Positions 48,358-56,926 are shown, counted from the stretch's first letter. The stretch: 64,000 bases of DNA from Thermoanaerobacter thermocopriae JCM 7501 (GCF_001310975.1 NZ_BAZY01000007.1:1-64000), one strand, 5' to 3'. Numbers and translations: made by a program. Notes: generated from the sequence alone by a model not told the origin.

Positions 48358-48386
48358 TATTTTGCGCTGGAGGGTGAATATTATAC
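48358..48386 (-). promoter_or_regulatory. Sigma-F-like promoter of dacF
   Basis: On the - strand GTATA (48386-48382), a 14-base spacer and GCGCAAAATA (48367-48358) resemble the Bacillus sigma-F pattern GYATA-N15-GGnnAnAnTA with one mismatch in the GG and a spacer one base short. The Bacillus dacF gene is forespore-controlled. Confidence 0.55.
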
Positions 48387-48397
48387 TTTTTTATATT

Positions 48398-49270
48398 TTA
48401 AGCCCGAGGGTGAAATTTATTATATACTTCTTTTATTTTCGATTTTGAAATTAAAGAAAGTAAATTTGTATTTAGATTTGTTTGATAGCCTAACATTTCT
48501 TGGACAGCTCTAATATCCGCACCGTTTTGAAGCATATGTTGCGCAAAAGATTGTCTTAATGTATTTGGAGTAACAGGAAATCCAGGATTAATTTTATCAG
48601 TATATTCTCTTATTATTTTCCAACATCCCTGTCTTGTAAGTTTTTCTCCACGCAAATTTAAAAAAAGAGTATTTTCTCCATTTTTTGCTTTTCTTCCTTT
48701 TTCAATATAATTTTTTAAAGCTTCAATTGCATGAGAGCCTATAGGAATAACTCTTTCTTTATTAGAACGAATAACTACATAACCATAAGATAAATTCACA
48801 TCTTCTAATTTTAAAGAAATAACTTCAGAGACTTTAAGTCCTGTAGCATAAAGTAATTCAATAAGAGCCTTATCTCTAAGTCCTTTTTCATCATTCCCAA
48901 AGTCTATTGAAAGTAGCATATCTACCTGTTCAACTGTTAAAGCAGTAGGTGGCTTTTTTTCTACTTTCGGGGTATTAATCATGTATGTTGGGTCTTCTTC
49001 TATTTTCTTTTTCATAAATAAATAATGATAAAAGGCTTTGAGAGAAGAAACATTTCGAGAAACAGTTGCTTGCGATTTACCTTTTTTCTTCAAATAATAA
49101 AGATAATTTAGTATTGTCGATTTTTTGACATTATAATAGTTTATTCCGATTTCTTCAAGATAATTTAAAAATTGCTTTATATCTCTGTTATAAGATTCTA
49201 GAGTGTTTTTGGACAGTTTTTTGTTCTTTTTTAAAAAATCCAGAAACTCCCCAACCACATTATTTAACAT
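48398..49270 (-). CDS. xerD: Tyrosine recombinase XerD-like
   Basis: This recombinase resolves chromosome dimers. The 290-residue product has the N-terminal core-binding domain (KNTLESYNRDIKQFLNYLEE, SQATVSRNVSSLKAFYHYLF). Catalytic motifs are less canonical than in the 8707-9693 gene. LLYATGLKVSEVISLKLED has Lys where the first catalytic Arg is expected. TPNTLRQSFAQHML lacks the usual HxxR histidine, and MLGYQTNLNTNLLSLISKS lacks the histidine and shows no clear nucleophile Tyr. ATG 49270 has GGGG upstream. As read, it may be catalytically impaired or a diverged paralogue. It lies between spoIIM and dacF. Confidence 0.8.
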   Translation of the reverse strand: MLNNVVGEFLDFLKKNKKLSKNTLESYNRDIKQFLNYLEEIGINYYNVKKSTILNYLYYLKKKGKSQATVSRNVSSLKAFYHYLFMKKKIEEDPTYMINTPKVEKKPPTALTVEQVDMLLSIDFGNDEKGLRDKALIELLYATGLKVSEVISLKLEDVNLSYGYVVIRSNKERVIPIGSHAIEALKNYIEKGRKAKNGENTLFLNLRGEKLTRQGCWKIIREYTDKINPGFPVTPNTLRQSFAQHMLQNGADIRAVQEMLGYQTNLNTNLLSLISKSKIKEVYNKFHPRA

Positions 49271-49352
49271 ATTCTTTACCCCTACAATTCATGAATTTTA
49301 TAATAAAGCATTTAATTATAAATATTCAACATAAATCGTCATTTTCCTTCTT

Positions 49353-49976
49353 TTATGGCGAAAAAATCGGTAAAAGCAATATATAGGGTGAAAGATAAGA
49401 TTCTATTAAGCAACCTATTGATATAACTAAAAACCCTGCATATACCATAAAAGTATAAGAAACAAATTGTGATACTAACTCTTCAAAATAAAATTTACGA
49501 TTTTTTAAAAGATATAAAGAAAAATTAATAGCCGTTATAGATATAAACAAAATTCCCAACAAGATAAAAACATTTTGAGGTAAAATTCCCATAAATACAA
49601 GTAATACCCCTTTTGTCTCAAATTCTTTTATTAAAACTCCAATAGAAAATCCTAAAATAAAGCCTCTTATCCCCACAAGCAAAAATATAAAAGGAATTCC
49701 TATAATTGTAGCCCCTAAAATCCATAAGACAAACACAGTGACAAAATTATTTAAAAGAGATTGTTTAAAAATTTGGCTAGAATTCAAGTTTACAAATTTT
49801 GCAATTTGATAAAATTTTGAGATATACCCTATTATTTGCTCCATCTGTATATCAGTTAGATTATTAACAGTAAAAGATCCCGCTGCTACTCCTATCATTA
49901 ATGACATTACAGCTAACACATACAGCAAAAAATTATTTTTAATATGCAGATGAAGGTTTCCTTTTAAAAACTTCAA
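49353..49976 (-). CDS. spoIIM: Stage II sporulation protein M
   Basis: SpoIIM is part of the SpoIIDMP machine that degrades septal peptidoglycan during engulfment. The 207-residue protein has five predicted membrane helices, for example FLLYVLAVMSLMIGVAAGSF, FVTVFVLWILGATIIGIPFI and GFILGFSIGVLIKEF. The last shows the conserved RGFILGFSIG region. TTG 49976 is the start, with GGGG upstream. A sigma-E promoter precedes it, in keeping with mother-cell expression. The frame is intact. Confidence 0.93.
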   Translation of the reverse strand: MKFLKGNLHLHIKNNFLLYVLAVMSLMIGVAAGSFTVNNLTDIQMEQIIGYISKFYQIAKFVNLNSSQIFKQSLLNNFVTVFVLWILGATIIGIPFIFLLVGIRGFILGFSIGVLIKEFETKGVLLVFMGILPQNVFILLGILFISITAINFSLYLLKNRKFYFEELVSQFVSYTFMVYAGFLVISIGCLIESYLSPYILLLPIFSP

Positions 49977-50010
49977 GAATATTGCCCCCTATTTTTATAA
50001 AGCTAATTTA

Positions 50011-50039
50011 AATTTATGAGTCAAAAGGGGACAATATTC
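50011..50039 (-). promoter_or_regulatory. Sigma-E promoter of spoIIM
   Basis: On the - strand GAATATT (50039-50033), a 14-base spacer and CATAAATT (50018-50011) match the Bacillus sigma-E consensus KMATATT / CATACAMT at 7 of 7 and 6 of 8 bases. spoIIM is a sigma-E gene in Bacillus. The -10 lies 35 bases before the TTG start. Confidence 0.7.
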
Positions 50040-50041
50040 CT

Positions 50042-51211
50042 TTAAGTTATAGTAACTTTCCCGTATATTCCCCCTCCTCCAGCTGAAACCTCCAATTTCC
50101 CTTCTCTTGCCTTTAAAATATTTAGGGCATTAGAAGTTCCCACTACTTTTTCTAATTCTTCATAAGCTGCCTCATGCAAAGCATACAGTTCACTGCCAAA
50201 ATAATTTACTAATTTTTCGATAGACTTTTTCCCAATATTAGGAATAAATTCTAAAGGGATTTGATAAATATATAAAGGTCTAAAAGAAGGATGGGTAGTA
50301 TCATAATCTTTAATTTCCTCTACTCTATCCCTTACACCTAAAACTATATTTGCGCTTCCACATTTTAAGCATTTTTTAACTGGTGGTTTTTCCCTTGCAA
50401 TATAGCCACAATCCAAGCAAAAAGTTCTATGGTATTTCCCTAACTTAGGATTTAAACCGTAATTTTTTATAATTTCTCTTCCCTTTTCTCTTTTTATAGC
50501 CAGTAAAATCTCCTCAAAATTTGCCTCTTTTATATCAAAAACATTAAACTCTCTGGCTATTTTTTCTAAGGAATGGGCATCTGAATTGGAAAGAAAAGTT
50601 TTGCCTTTTAATTCCTCAATCTGATCCGCCATATCAGAGTCTGCACTAAGGCCTAATTCTATTCCATAAATAAATTGATTAAAATCTTTAAAGACATATT
50701 CAAGTCTATCAGTACAACTGCCATAATAACTTTTAAAAGGAGTAAAAACATGGGCGGGAATCACAACTCCATTGTATTTTTCGGCGATTTCAACAACCTG
50801 CACACTTGTAAGATTTATTCGCTGAGAACTTAAATTTATATTTTTTATGTATTTAGAAATTTCTTGAGAAAATAGAGAAATGCTTTCAATATCTTTAAAA
50901 TAACAAGTTAAGTGGGGAGAGCCCTTTTCTTCTTTACCAATTTCAATTTCGCAGCCTAAAATCAAAGTAACTTTATTTTTATACCTAAGCCCTCCTTCTT
51001 CAAGAGGAAATAATGTTCCTTCTTGTACATATTCTTTTATTTCCTCCAAAACAAGAGGAGAGGCAGCATCTACAATTCCCACTATATCAATTCCCTTTAA
51101 TATACTTTTTTCTAATATATTTAAAACAGTTAAATTCTTTGAGGTTGCAATTTTTATGGGAGCACCTTTACTCCTTGCAACATGAACATGCAAATCCCCG
51201 TAAAATTTCAT
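50042..51211 (-). CDS. Endonuclease Q-family PHP nuclease
   Basis: Endonuclease Q cuts DNA 5' to deaminated or abasic bases. The 389-residue protein has a PHP domain (FYGDLHVHVARSKGAPIKIA, DIVGIVDAASPL, ILGCEIEIG, VIPAHVFTPF, SNSDAHSLEKI). A zinc ribbon follows (CLDCGYIAREKPPVKKCLKC) and a C-terminal helix-hairpin-helix (IPNIGKKSIEKLVNYFG). ATG 51211 overlaps the nudF stop by four bases, so translation is coupled. It is more common in archaea but known in some Firmicutes, and fits hot habitats where deamination is fast. Confidence 0.88.
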   Translation of the reverse strand: MKFYGDLHVHVARSKGAPIKIATSKNLTVLNILEKSILKGIDIVGIVDAASPLVLEEIKEYVQEGTLFPLEEGGLRYKNKVTLILGCEIEIGKEEKGSPHLTCYFKDIESISLFSQEISKYIKNINLSSQRINLTSVQVVEIAEKYNGVVIPAHVFTPFKSYYGSCTDRLEYVFKDFNQFIYGIELGLSADSDMADQIEELKGKTFLSNSDAHSLEKIAREFNVFDIKEANFEEILLAIKREKGREIIKNYGLNPKLGKYHRTFCLDCGYIAREKPPVKKCLKCGSANIVLGVRDRVEEIKDYDTTHPSFRPLYIYQIPLEFIPNIGKKSIEKLVNYFGSELYALHEAAYEELEKVVGTSNALNILKAREGKLEVSAGGGGIYGKVTIT

Positions 51212-51747
51212 AGGCTATTCCTCATTTTAAAATAATATAAAATTCCAATTATTGTTTTAGAATCTTTTATCTGATTTTGCAAAATCATTTCCCACAATTC
51301 CTCTGGAGTATACTCATATACCTCTAAAAATTCGTCCTCGTCAGGTTGAGCAGTGTATTTTTTTAAATCTTTTGCAAAATACAAATACATTTTTTCATCA
51401 GAAAATCCAGGAGTAGTATAAAAAGTAATCAAATGTTTTATAAAACCTGCTTCATAACCTGTTTCTTCTAATAATTCCCTTTTAGCACAAATCAAAGGTT
51501 CTTCGCCTTTTTCTAACTTTCCTGCTGGTATCTCTAATAAAGATTCCTCAGCAGGTTTTCTATACTGCTTCACTAACAAAATTTTTTCTTTATCGGTAAC
51601 TGCTACTATGGATACACCGCCGGGATGCTCAACTATTTCTCGCGTAGTAACTTTTCCATTAGGCAATTTTACCTCATCTACTCTTAAATTTATTATTTTT
51701 CCTTCAAAAATCTTATTGGTACCGACTGTAACTTCTTTTTGCTTCAA
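51208..51747 (-). CDS. nudF: NUDIX hydrolase, ADP-ribose pyrophosphatase type
   Basis: This hydrolase cleaves ADP-ribose or related nucleoside diphosphates. The 179-residue protein has the complete Nudix box GKLEKGEEPLICAKRELLEETGYEA, given here as G23-type motif at about residues 77-101, whose key residues are Gly, Glu, RELLEETG. EIPAGKLEKGE and FYTTPGFSDEKMYLYFAKDL are typical of NudF. The frame begins with TTG 51747 after AAAGGAAGATGAGTT. It is co-transcribed with the endonuclease Q-like gene. Confidence 0.92.
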   Translation of the reverse strand: MKQKEVTVGTNKIFEGKIINLRVDEVKLPNGKVTTREIVEHPGGVSIVAVTDKEKILLVKQYRKPAEESLLEIPAGKLEKGEEPLICAKRELLEETGYEAGFIKHLITFYTTPGFSDEKMYLYFAKDLKKYTAQPDEDEFLEVYEYTPEELWEMILQNQIKDSKTIIGILYYFKMRNSL

Positions 51748-51817
51748 AACTCATCTTCCTTTCTATGTATATTTTTAGCAATAATTACATAACATACTAT
51801 AGAAATGAGGTGATAAA

Positions 51818-51937
51818 ATGATTATAATAGGAAACAGTCTTTATTATGCTGGAAAATTTTCTACTCTATTATTTTTATTAAAGGAACTAAATAAAAGATA
51901 CAAAACTTTAGGAGAAGTAATCCGTGTCAAGAATTAG
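51818..51937 (+). CDS. Small + strand ORF with in-frame TAG
   Basis: This 39-codon frame starts at ATG 51818 with AATGAGGTGATAAA upstream, a good ribosome site. The product is IIIGNSLYYAGKFSTLLFLL, then KELNKRYKTLGEVIRVKN. After TAG at 51935 the same frame stays open to TGA at 52046-52048, adding LVNILPKRSNLTEQLLNLA and ARLRDKSEARGKDAGS. I do not recognise it. It opposes its neighbours on the - strand and runs into a GC-rich segment. Confidence 0.45.
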   Translation: MIIIGNSLYYAGKFSTLLFLLKELNKRYKTLGEVIRVKN

Positions 51938-52070
51938 ACTCATTTAGTTAACATCTTACCCAAGAGAAGCAACTTGACAGAGCAGTTGCTAAACTTAGCG
52001 AGACTGAGAGACAAAAGCGAGGCCAGAGGCAAGGATGCTGGAAGCTGACCCCTGACTCGAAGTAATTAAA
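51938..52070. other. GC-rich segment of unknown nature
   Basis: From 51961 to 52062 about 52% of bases are G or C by my count, against roughly one third in the surroundings. A 7-bp hairpin AGCAACT/AGTTGCT lies at 51967-51989, and GGAAGCTGA pairs with TCAGCTTTCC across 52039-52080. It may be a mobile-element remnant or a structured RNA; I cannot name it. Confidence 0.45.
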
Positions 52071-53147
52071 TCAGCTTTCCAATAATTTAAAAGACACATA
52101 AAGGGCTGCAGCTCCACAAGCATTAAAAAAGTCTGGCTCACTTTCATAGTTTTTTCCCATTGTTGTCAAGTTAAAGTCAGTTTCTTCTATATATTTTCTT
52201 ATAATTTCAGCTTCAATAAATTCTATTCTATATCGTGAAAATACAGGATTTGAATTTATCTGCTCTTTTATTATTTTTTCTTTTTCTTCTTCCATTGTAG
52301 GAAAAGTCAAAACGCAGGAACTATTACACAGTTCTAAAACAGTTATAGTATGGTGACTAATTCCTTGATGCCTATTTCTTTTGTCATTAAATCCAATTCT
52401 TGGGATAAGTACAGGATTACCTTCCAATTTATTTACAGCATCTATTATATAGGCTTGTTCTACTCCTGAAAAACCATACTTAGTTCCCGTACCTACTATT
52501 CCTGGCCCCATTGCCACTATAACTACGTCTGTTTGTAATACCTCCTTTGCACCTATCAAAGCAGTATAAATATTTACACATTCATAATCTCCTCCAAAAG
52601 CATGGCCAATTGTAATTGTATTATCTATTATTCCTCTCTTTTTAAGTTCAAAAACTGTATTGCTAAAACTTATAGGTAGGCATCCACCATCTGTCATTAC
52701 ATATGTAATTTTAAGGTTAGGATTTGTACTTTTTAGCACTAAGGCTACAGGCGCTACCATACTGTGAAGTTCTCCAACTATTACAGGTAAATCTTCTAAA
52801 CTTTCAAACTCTTCAAAAGCAGTATGATAAGGACTGTTTTGTTCCTCCATGCTTAGTACATTTATCTGAAAAGGTGTATATCTCAATTTCATAATATGTC
52901 CTTTACTTATAGCATCGAATTGAGAATGTCTGAGATTTGCCATTATAAAATCATATCCACCGGTTCCAAGATTTAAAAGGCGAGCAGTTCGGTTTACATA
53001 AACTTTATCTCCTACCTCTATTTTTCCGGTTACATCGTCATAATTCAAAGCCAGTGCCTTTTCGTCCTCTGACTCAACCTCCACAACAGTTATGCCTTCT
53101 CTTTGTGACACAATTTTATTTACTTTAGCTAAATAAACGCTAATCAC
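52071..53147 (-). CDS. DUF3866 family protein
   Basis: This 358-residue protein of unknown function matches DUF3866. An N-terminal beta domain (GITVVEVESEDEKALALNYD, GDKVYVNRTARLLNLGTGGY) resembles an SH3-like or S1-like fold. The larger part is Rossmann-like: PVIVGELHSMVAPVALVLKS, ITYVMTDGGCLPISFSNTV, VVIVAMGPGIVGTGTKYGFS and RHQGISHHTITVLELC. GTG 53147 follows AGGAGAAAGATAAC, 2 bases after the MraY-like gene. It is widespread near steA in spore formers, but its role is not known. Confidence 0.88.
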   Translation of the reverse strand: MISVYLAKVNKIVSQREGITVVEVESEDEKALALNYDDVTGKIEVGDKVYVNRTARLLNLGTGGYDFIMANLRHSQFDAISKGHIMKLRYTPFQINVLSMEEQNSPYHTAFEEFESLEDLPVIVGELHSMVAPVALVLKSTNPNLKITYVMTDGGCLPISFSNTVFELKKRGIIDNTITIGHAFGGDYECVNIYTALIGAKEVLQTDVVIVAMGPGIVGTGTKYGFSGVEQAYIIDAVNKLEGNPVLIPRIGFNDKRNRHQGISHHTITVLELCNSSCVLTFPTMEEEKEKIIKEQINSNPVFSRYRIEFIEAEIIRKYIEETDFNLTTMGKNYESEPDFFNACGAAALYVSFKLLES

Positions 53148-53148
53148 G

Positions 53149-53957
53149 TTATCTTTCTCCTTTTCTTCCTAACATGTCGAGATAGTTTAAAACTTTATTT
53201 TTTTCGATCAAAGCAGTTAACGAATATTTTTCTGTAAAAATATGTAATAAAATTAGCAATGTTAATATTATTAACTTGCCGTATAAATCAAAAATAAGGA
53301 TGCTACTTATTCCTAAAGACATTCCTAAAACATTTGATCCGGTATCCCCCATCATTACTTTGGCTTTTAAATCTTCCGGTAAATACACTAAAAGAATCAT
53401 AGTTAGTAAAACCAAGAAATAGGGTTGAGTTTTGCCTATTATTAGAAAAATTAAAGAAATAACCAAAAAAGTCTTCCCAGACCTTCCAGGTCGTAAGTCT
53501 ACAAGGTTTAAAAAATTAGTAAAAAGTGCTATTATCAAGGTATCTATTATCAATTCTCCTATATAATTTTTCCAATATTAAAACTTGTAAAAAAAGCAAT
53601 CAAAACTCCTGATAAAGCTTTTAAACTGCCCGTAGTAGGCTTTCCTTTTAAAAGCATTGTTATATGACCCTTTAGCCTCTTACATTTTTGTCTCCTAATA
53701 CATCATCTATAAATCCGGCAAAAGAAATGAGGGATAAACTTAACAAAATTACTTCTTGATAATCTATTTTAAGTCCCAATAAATTGAGAAGTATAATTGA
53801 CACAAATAAAGAAGGTACAAATACAATACCACCACAAACAGGTATCATCATTTATAGTTTTCTCTTAAACACAAAGGTTTGCTAATAATACTATAAAAAG
53901 CTTTTTTGTTATAACTGTCATTATTAAAGGAGTTAACAATATTTTAGTCCAAAACAC
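53149..53957 (-). CDS. MraY-like glycosyl-1-phosphate transferase, four indels
   Basis: This polytopic member of the MraY/WecA family transfers a phospho-sugar to a polyprenyl carrier. GTG 53957 reads FWTKILLTPLIMTVITKKLF and LLANLC. Four missing bases (near 53867-53869, 53851-53853, 53674 and 53561-53564) must be restored to join PVCGGIVFVPSLFVSIILLN, FAGFIDDVLGDKNVRGLKGH, GKPTTGSLKALSGVLIAFF, FNIGKII and the open part NFLNLVDLRPGRSGK and VMMGDTGSNVLGMSLG. The DD and GDTGSN motifs are the metal and catalytic sites. It is short (about 270 residues) versus MraY and is probably the paralogue of the steA cluster. Confidence 0.8.
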
Positions 53958-53968
53958 TATCTCACCTA

Positions 53969-54654
53969 CTAATCATTGATATCTTTCGAAAGAAACTTAT
54001 ATATTAATACTTTCAGAATATCCCAAAACTGCTTTCCTCTGTGTAGGAAACCTATTAAGTTTCTGCCTGTAACAGAGTGTGTCATATTCACTTCTACTTC
54101 TTTTATTTTGTATCCTTTTTTTAATAGATCTATTGTCATCCCAACTTCTATTCCAAAACCTTTATAAAAAGTTTTTAAACTCTCTAAAACATTTTTTTTA
54201 AAAGCCTCTGGCCTGACAATACAGATTCAATTTCATATCCAGTAAAATATTTTACTCCTTTTCTAGCTAAAGTTTTAACAAAGCCAAATCCAGCTTTTAC
54301 ATTTGTTTTGGGAAACTTTGCAATTGTAACATCTGCTTCTCCCTCAAGGACAGGCAATATAAGTTTTTTGACTTCTCGCGACGAAAGCCCTACATCAGCA
54401 TCTAGAAAAACTACAACGTCATTTTTTACATATTTTAAACCTTCCTTTAAAGCTGTTCCTTTACCAACATTTCTCTTCATATTGACTATTTTCGCACCTG
54501 CTTTTTTTGACTTTTCAGCAGTATTATCAGTTGAGCCATCGTTTATTACGATAACTTCATCGACTTCTTCAACATCTTTTAGTCCTTTTATGGTATCAAT
54601 TATTCTCTCTTCTTCATTGTAAGCAGGTATTAGTACACTAACTTTTTTATCCAT
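53969..54654 (-). CDS. Family 2 glycosyltransferase, one frameshift
   Basis: This GT-A fold transferase resembles dolichyl-phosphate mannose/glucosyl-3-phosphoglycerate type enzymes. It has VSVLIPAYNEEERIIDTIKG, VIVINDGSTDNTAEKSKKAG, RNVGKGTALKEGLKYV and the DxD motif VVFLDADVGL. The frame ends at LLKKMF because one base is missing (CC at 54205-54206). Restoring it reads SGQRAFKKNVLESLKTFYKG, GFGIEVGMTIDLLKKGYKI and THSVTGRNLIGFLHRGKQ to a stop at 53969, about 228 residues. ATG 54654 follows GAGGGTGGATAG, 10 bases after the MctB-like gene. Confidence 0.88.
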
Positions 54655-54664
54655 CTATCCACCC

Positions 54665-55591
54665 TCACTTTTTAGAATTAGCAGTGGAAGTATGATTAGA
54701 ATTGTCAGACTTTATAAAAGAATCCGGCATTAAACTCATTGCACTTGCCTTCACTCCATAATTGCCTTCTTTACCCTCCATTACCATTATAAGTGACGTT
54801 TGACCTATTATATCTTCTACATTGTCTATTGTGGAAATATGCTGTTTTTTATAAGCATCAATATAGGAATATTTAGCATCGCTTTGTTCAACACCTATAA
54901 TAGGAACATTGAGTAATTTCGCTTGTTTTATTATTGGAATATCTATAGAAGCTACATTATTATCTTCATTATTACTTCCTCCAGCTATAATCACAAAATC
55001 TGTATTACCTGCAATCCCCGTAAAATCAATATAACCATTTGCCTTTAAATAATTAATAAGATCCACATCCTGACCAGTTACAATCGCATTAGCTAATTTC
55101 GAAGCTACGAATTCGTTCAGGTGTTTTTCATCTAGTGTAACTTCATATTTGTTAGAAAGGAAATTGATTAAATTTTCTACTTCCAATTCATTACCAGTAT
55201 TAAAACTGTTTTTTATAACAGTAATTGACTCAATCGTGGCTCCTGCTTTTAAAAGAGCGTTCCTCATGCCAGAATATATAAATTCGTTAGTAGTTTCAAT
55301 AATTGCTACTTTAACTCCACTTAACTTATTATCTATTAACTCAGGAAAAATAATTTGATGAAACTGATTGTAATACCCTATCCTTTTATTTAATTCTTGA
55401 ATAGTGGTTTTCAGATTATCATTTTCTGTTTGTAAATCTTTGAACTTTTGTTCTAATTCGTTTATAATTGCAGTTTGTTGCTCCGAAAAAACCTTTTGGC
55501 CATCTAACATAAAGCCTATAAAAATGCCAATTCCTAAAGCAACAAAAATAGAAGCAATTGTTAAAACATAGTATTTAATATTTATATTCAT
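54665..55591 (-). CDS. MctB/SteB-like copper-transporter family membrane protein
   Basis: This 308-residue protein matches the family named after mycobacterial MctB (copper transport) and corynebacterial SteB. An N-terminal membrane helix (YYVLTIASIFVALGIGIFIG) is followed by a coiled coil (EQKFKDLQTENDNLKTTIQE). An extracytoplasmic alpha/beta domain has VKVAIIETTNEFIYSGMRNA and DFVIIAGGSNNEDNN. In Firmicutes it accompanies steA and probably acts in envelope assembly rather than copper transport. ATG 55591 follows TGAGGAGGATTTTT. It overlaps the steA end in sequence space by the ribosome site only. Confidence 0.85.
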   Translation of the reverse strand: MNINIKYYVLTIASIFVALGIGIFIGFMLDGQKVFSEQQTAIINELEQKFKDLQTENDNLKTTIQELNKRIGYYNQFHQIIFPELIDNKLSGVKVAIIETTNEFIYSGMRNALLKAGATIESITVIKNSFNTGNELEVENLINFLSNKYEVTLDEKHLNEFVASKLANAIVTGQDVDLINYLKANGYIDFTGIAGNTDFVIIAGGSNNEDNNVASIDIPIIKQAKLLNVPIIGVEQSDAKYSYIDAYKKQHISTIDNVEDIIGQTSLIMVMEGKEGNYGVKASAMSLMPDSFIKSDNSNHTSTANSKK

Positions 55592-55602
55592 AAAAATCCT
55601 CC

Positions 55603-56724
55603 TCAAAATCCAATTAAAAGACGAATTCTAAGTTGTAATAATTTCAACAGCTGCTGCATAGGTGGAGAAAAATACGCTATTACTCCCAGAGGAATCAACG
55701 CTGCCAGTATAATGCTTAATATATAAGAAATTTTAAAATTTTCCCTGTACAGCTTATTTACTCCTTTGGCATCGATTAATTTTTCTCCCACTTTTAATCG
55801 CACTAAAAAAGTGCTGGACATTCCTTTTCTCCCTTTTTCCAGAAAATCAATCATACTGGAATGGGTCCCTACAGCAACAATTAAGTCAGCACCTTTTTCA
55901 AATGCCAACAGCATAGCTATATCTTCACTTGTACCCGGTGCCTTAAAAATTTCTGCTTTAAGGCCTAATGCCTTTACTCTATCTAAGCCCGGTGCTCTTC
56001 CGTTGGGATAAGCATGAACTACGATTTCGCGAGCCTTTTTTAAAGCCTCATCACTTACACTGTCCATATCACCAATGACTATATCAGGTACAAGACCAAA
56101 CTCTAAAAGAGCATCTGCCCCTCCATCTACTCCTATTAAAATAGGTTTTACATCGTTTATATACTGTTTTATTGTAAATAAGTCTTCTTTGTAATCCTTT
56201 CCTCTAACAACTACAAGAGCATGTCGATTCTTAAAACGAGTTTTAACATTTGGTAATTCAACTCCCCCTAGAATAAAATATTTTTCTTTCTTGGCATATT
56301 CTAATGTATTTTCAATGAATTTATCTAATTCAACACCTATGTTTTCACGACTTTCCTGCAATTTATAGTTTATAACGTCTTTTGTGAGAAGTTTTCCTCT
56401 TTTTATAAGCAGACCGTCTTTATATATTTCATTATCAATTATAGTTATTTTGTCATTTTCTTTCAATAAATCAAAAATGTCTTTTCCTACATCGTCAATA
56501 ATTGGAATTCCTGCCTCACATAAGATGGAAGGTCCCATGTTAGGATATCTACCGCTTATAGATTTATCAGCATTTATGACTGCCAAAGCTTTTTTCTCTA
56601 CTAAAGATTCAGCAGCCACTTCATCTATATCTCTATGATCAATTATAGCTATTTCTCCAGGATTTAATCTTTTCACTAAATTTTTAGTTCTTTTATCCAT
56701 TTTCACTGTTCCTGTTATTTGCAT
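55603..56724 (-). CDS. steA: SteA-like protein with thiamin-pyrophosphokinase-like domain
   Basis: SteA proteins are membrane-linked factors tied to cell separation and envelope assembly. The 373-residue protein has GTVKMDKRTKNLVKRLNPGE, a VINADKSISGRYPNMGP region and the thiamin-pyrophosphokinase-like core ILIGVDGGADALLEFGLVPD and IVIGDMDSVSDEA. AVGTHSSMIDFLEKGRKGMS follows. Two hydrophobic helices sit at the C-terminus (ISYILSIILAALIPLGVIAY). ATG 56724 follows ATGGAGGAAACTTGT. It is the first gene of the steA, mctB-like, glycosyltransferase, MraY-like, DUF3866 run. Confidence 0.9.
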   Translation of the reverse strand: MQITGTVKMDKRTKNLVKRLNPGEIAIIDHRDIDEVAAESLVEKKALAVINADKSISGRYPNMGPSILCEAGIPIIDDVGKDIFDLLKENDKITIIDNEIYKDGLLIKRGKLLTKDVINYKLQESRENIGVELDKFIENTLEYAKKEKYFILGGVELPNVKTRFKNRHALVVVRGKDYKEDLFTIKQYINDVKPILIGVDGGADALLEFGLVPDIVIGDMDSVSDEALKKAREIVVHAYPNGRAPGLDRVKALGLKAEIFKAPGTSEDIAMLLAFEKGADLIVAVGTHSSMIDFLEKGRKGMSSTFLVRLKVGEKLIDAKGVNKLYRENFKISYILSIILAALIPLGVIAYFSPPMQQLLKLLQLRIRLLIGF

Positions 56725-56814
56725 ACAAGTTTCCTCCATAAAGTAACATCGTTTATTATTATAGCATAAAAAATTTTTACAGGAAATAAAAAAGTCATTT
56801 TATTCAGTTACATG

Positions 56815-56858
56815 AAAATCCTTCCACTTGTTGAATCCTCAACAAATAGAAGGATTTT
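56815..56858. terminator. Large bidirectional hairpin between spo0A and steA
   Basis: Outer arms AAAATCCTTC/GAAGGATTTT (10 bp) and inner arms TTGTTGA/TCAACAA (7 bp) form a two-level stem with A/T tracts on both sides. It follows the spo0A terminator and insulates steA. Confidence 0.75.
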
Positions 56859-56912
56859 TGGCTCTACTTTTATGTTTTATCATATTTTTAAATGAGAGCT
56901 AAAAAAAGAAAA

Positions 56913-56926
56913 AGCAGGTATCTGCT
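56913..56926 (-). terminator. Terminator of spo0A
   Basis: The short stem AGCAG/CTGCT immediately after the spo0A stop is followed on the - strand by TTTTCTTTTTTT. Confidence 0.75.
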
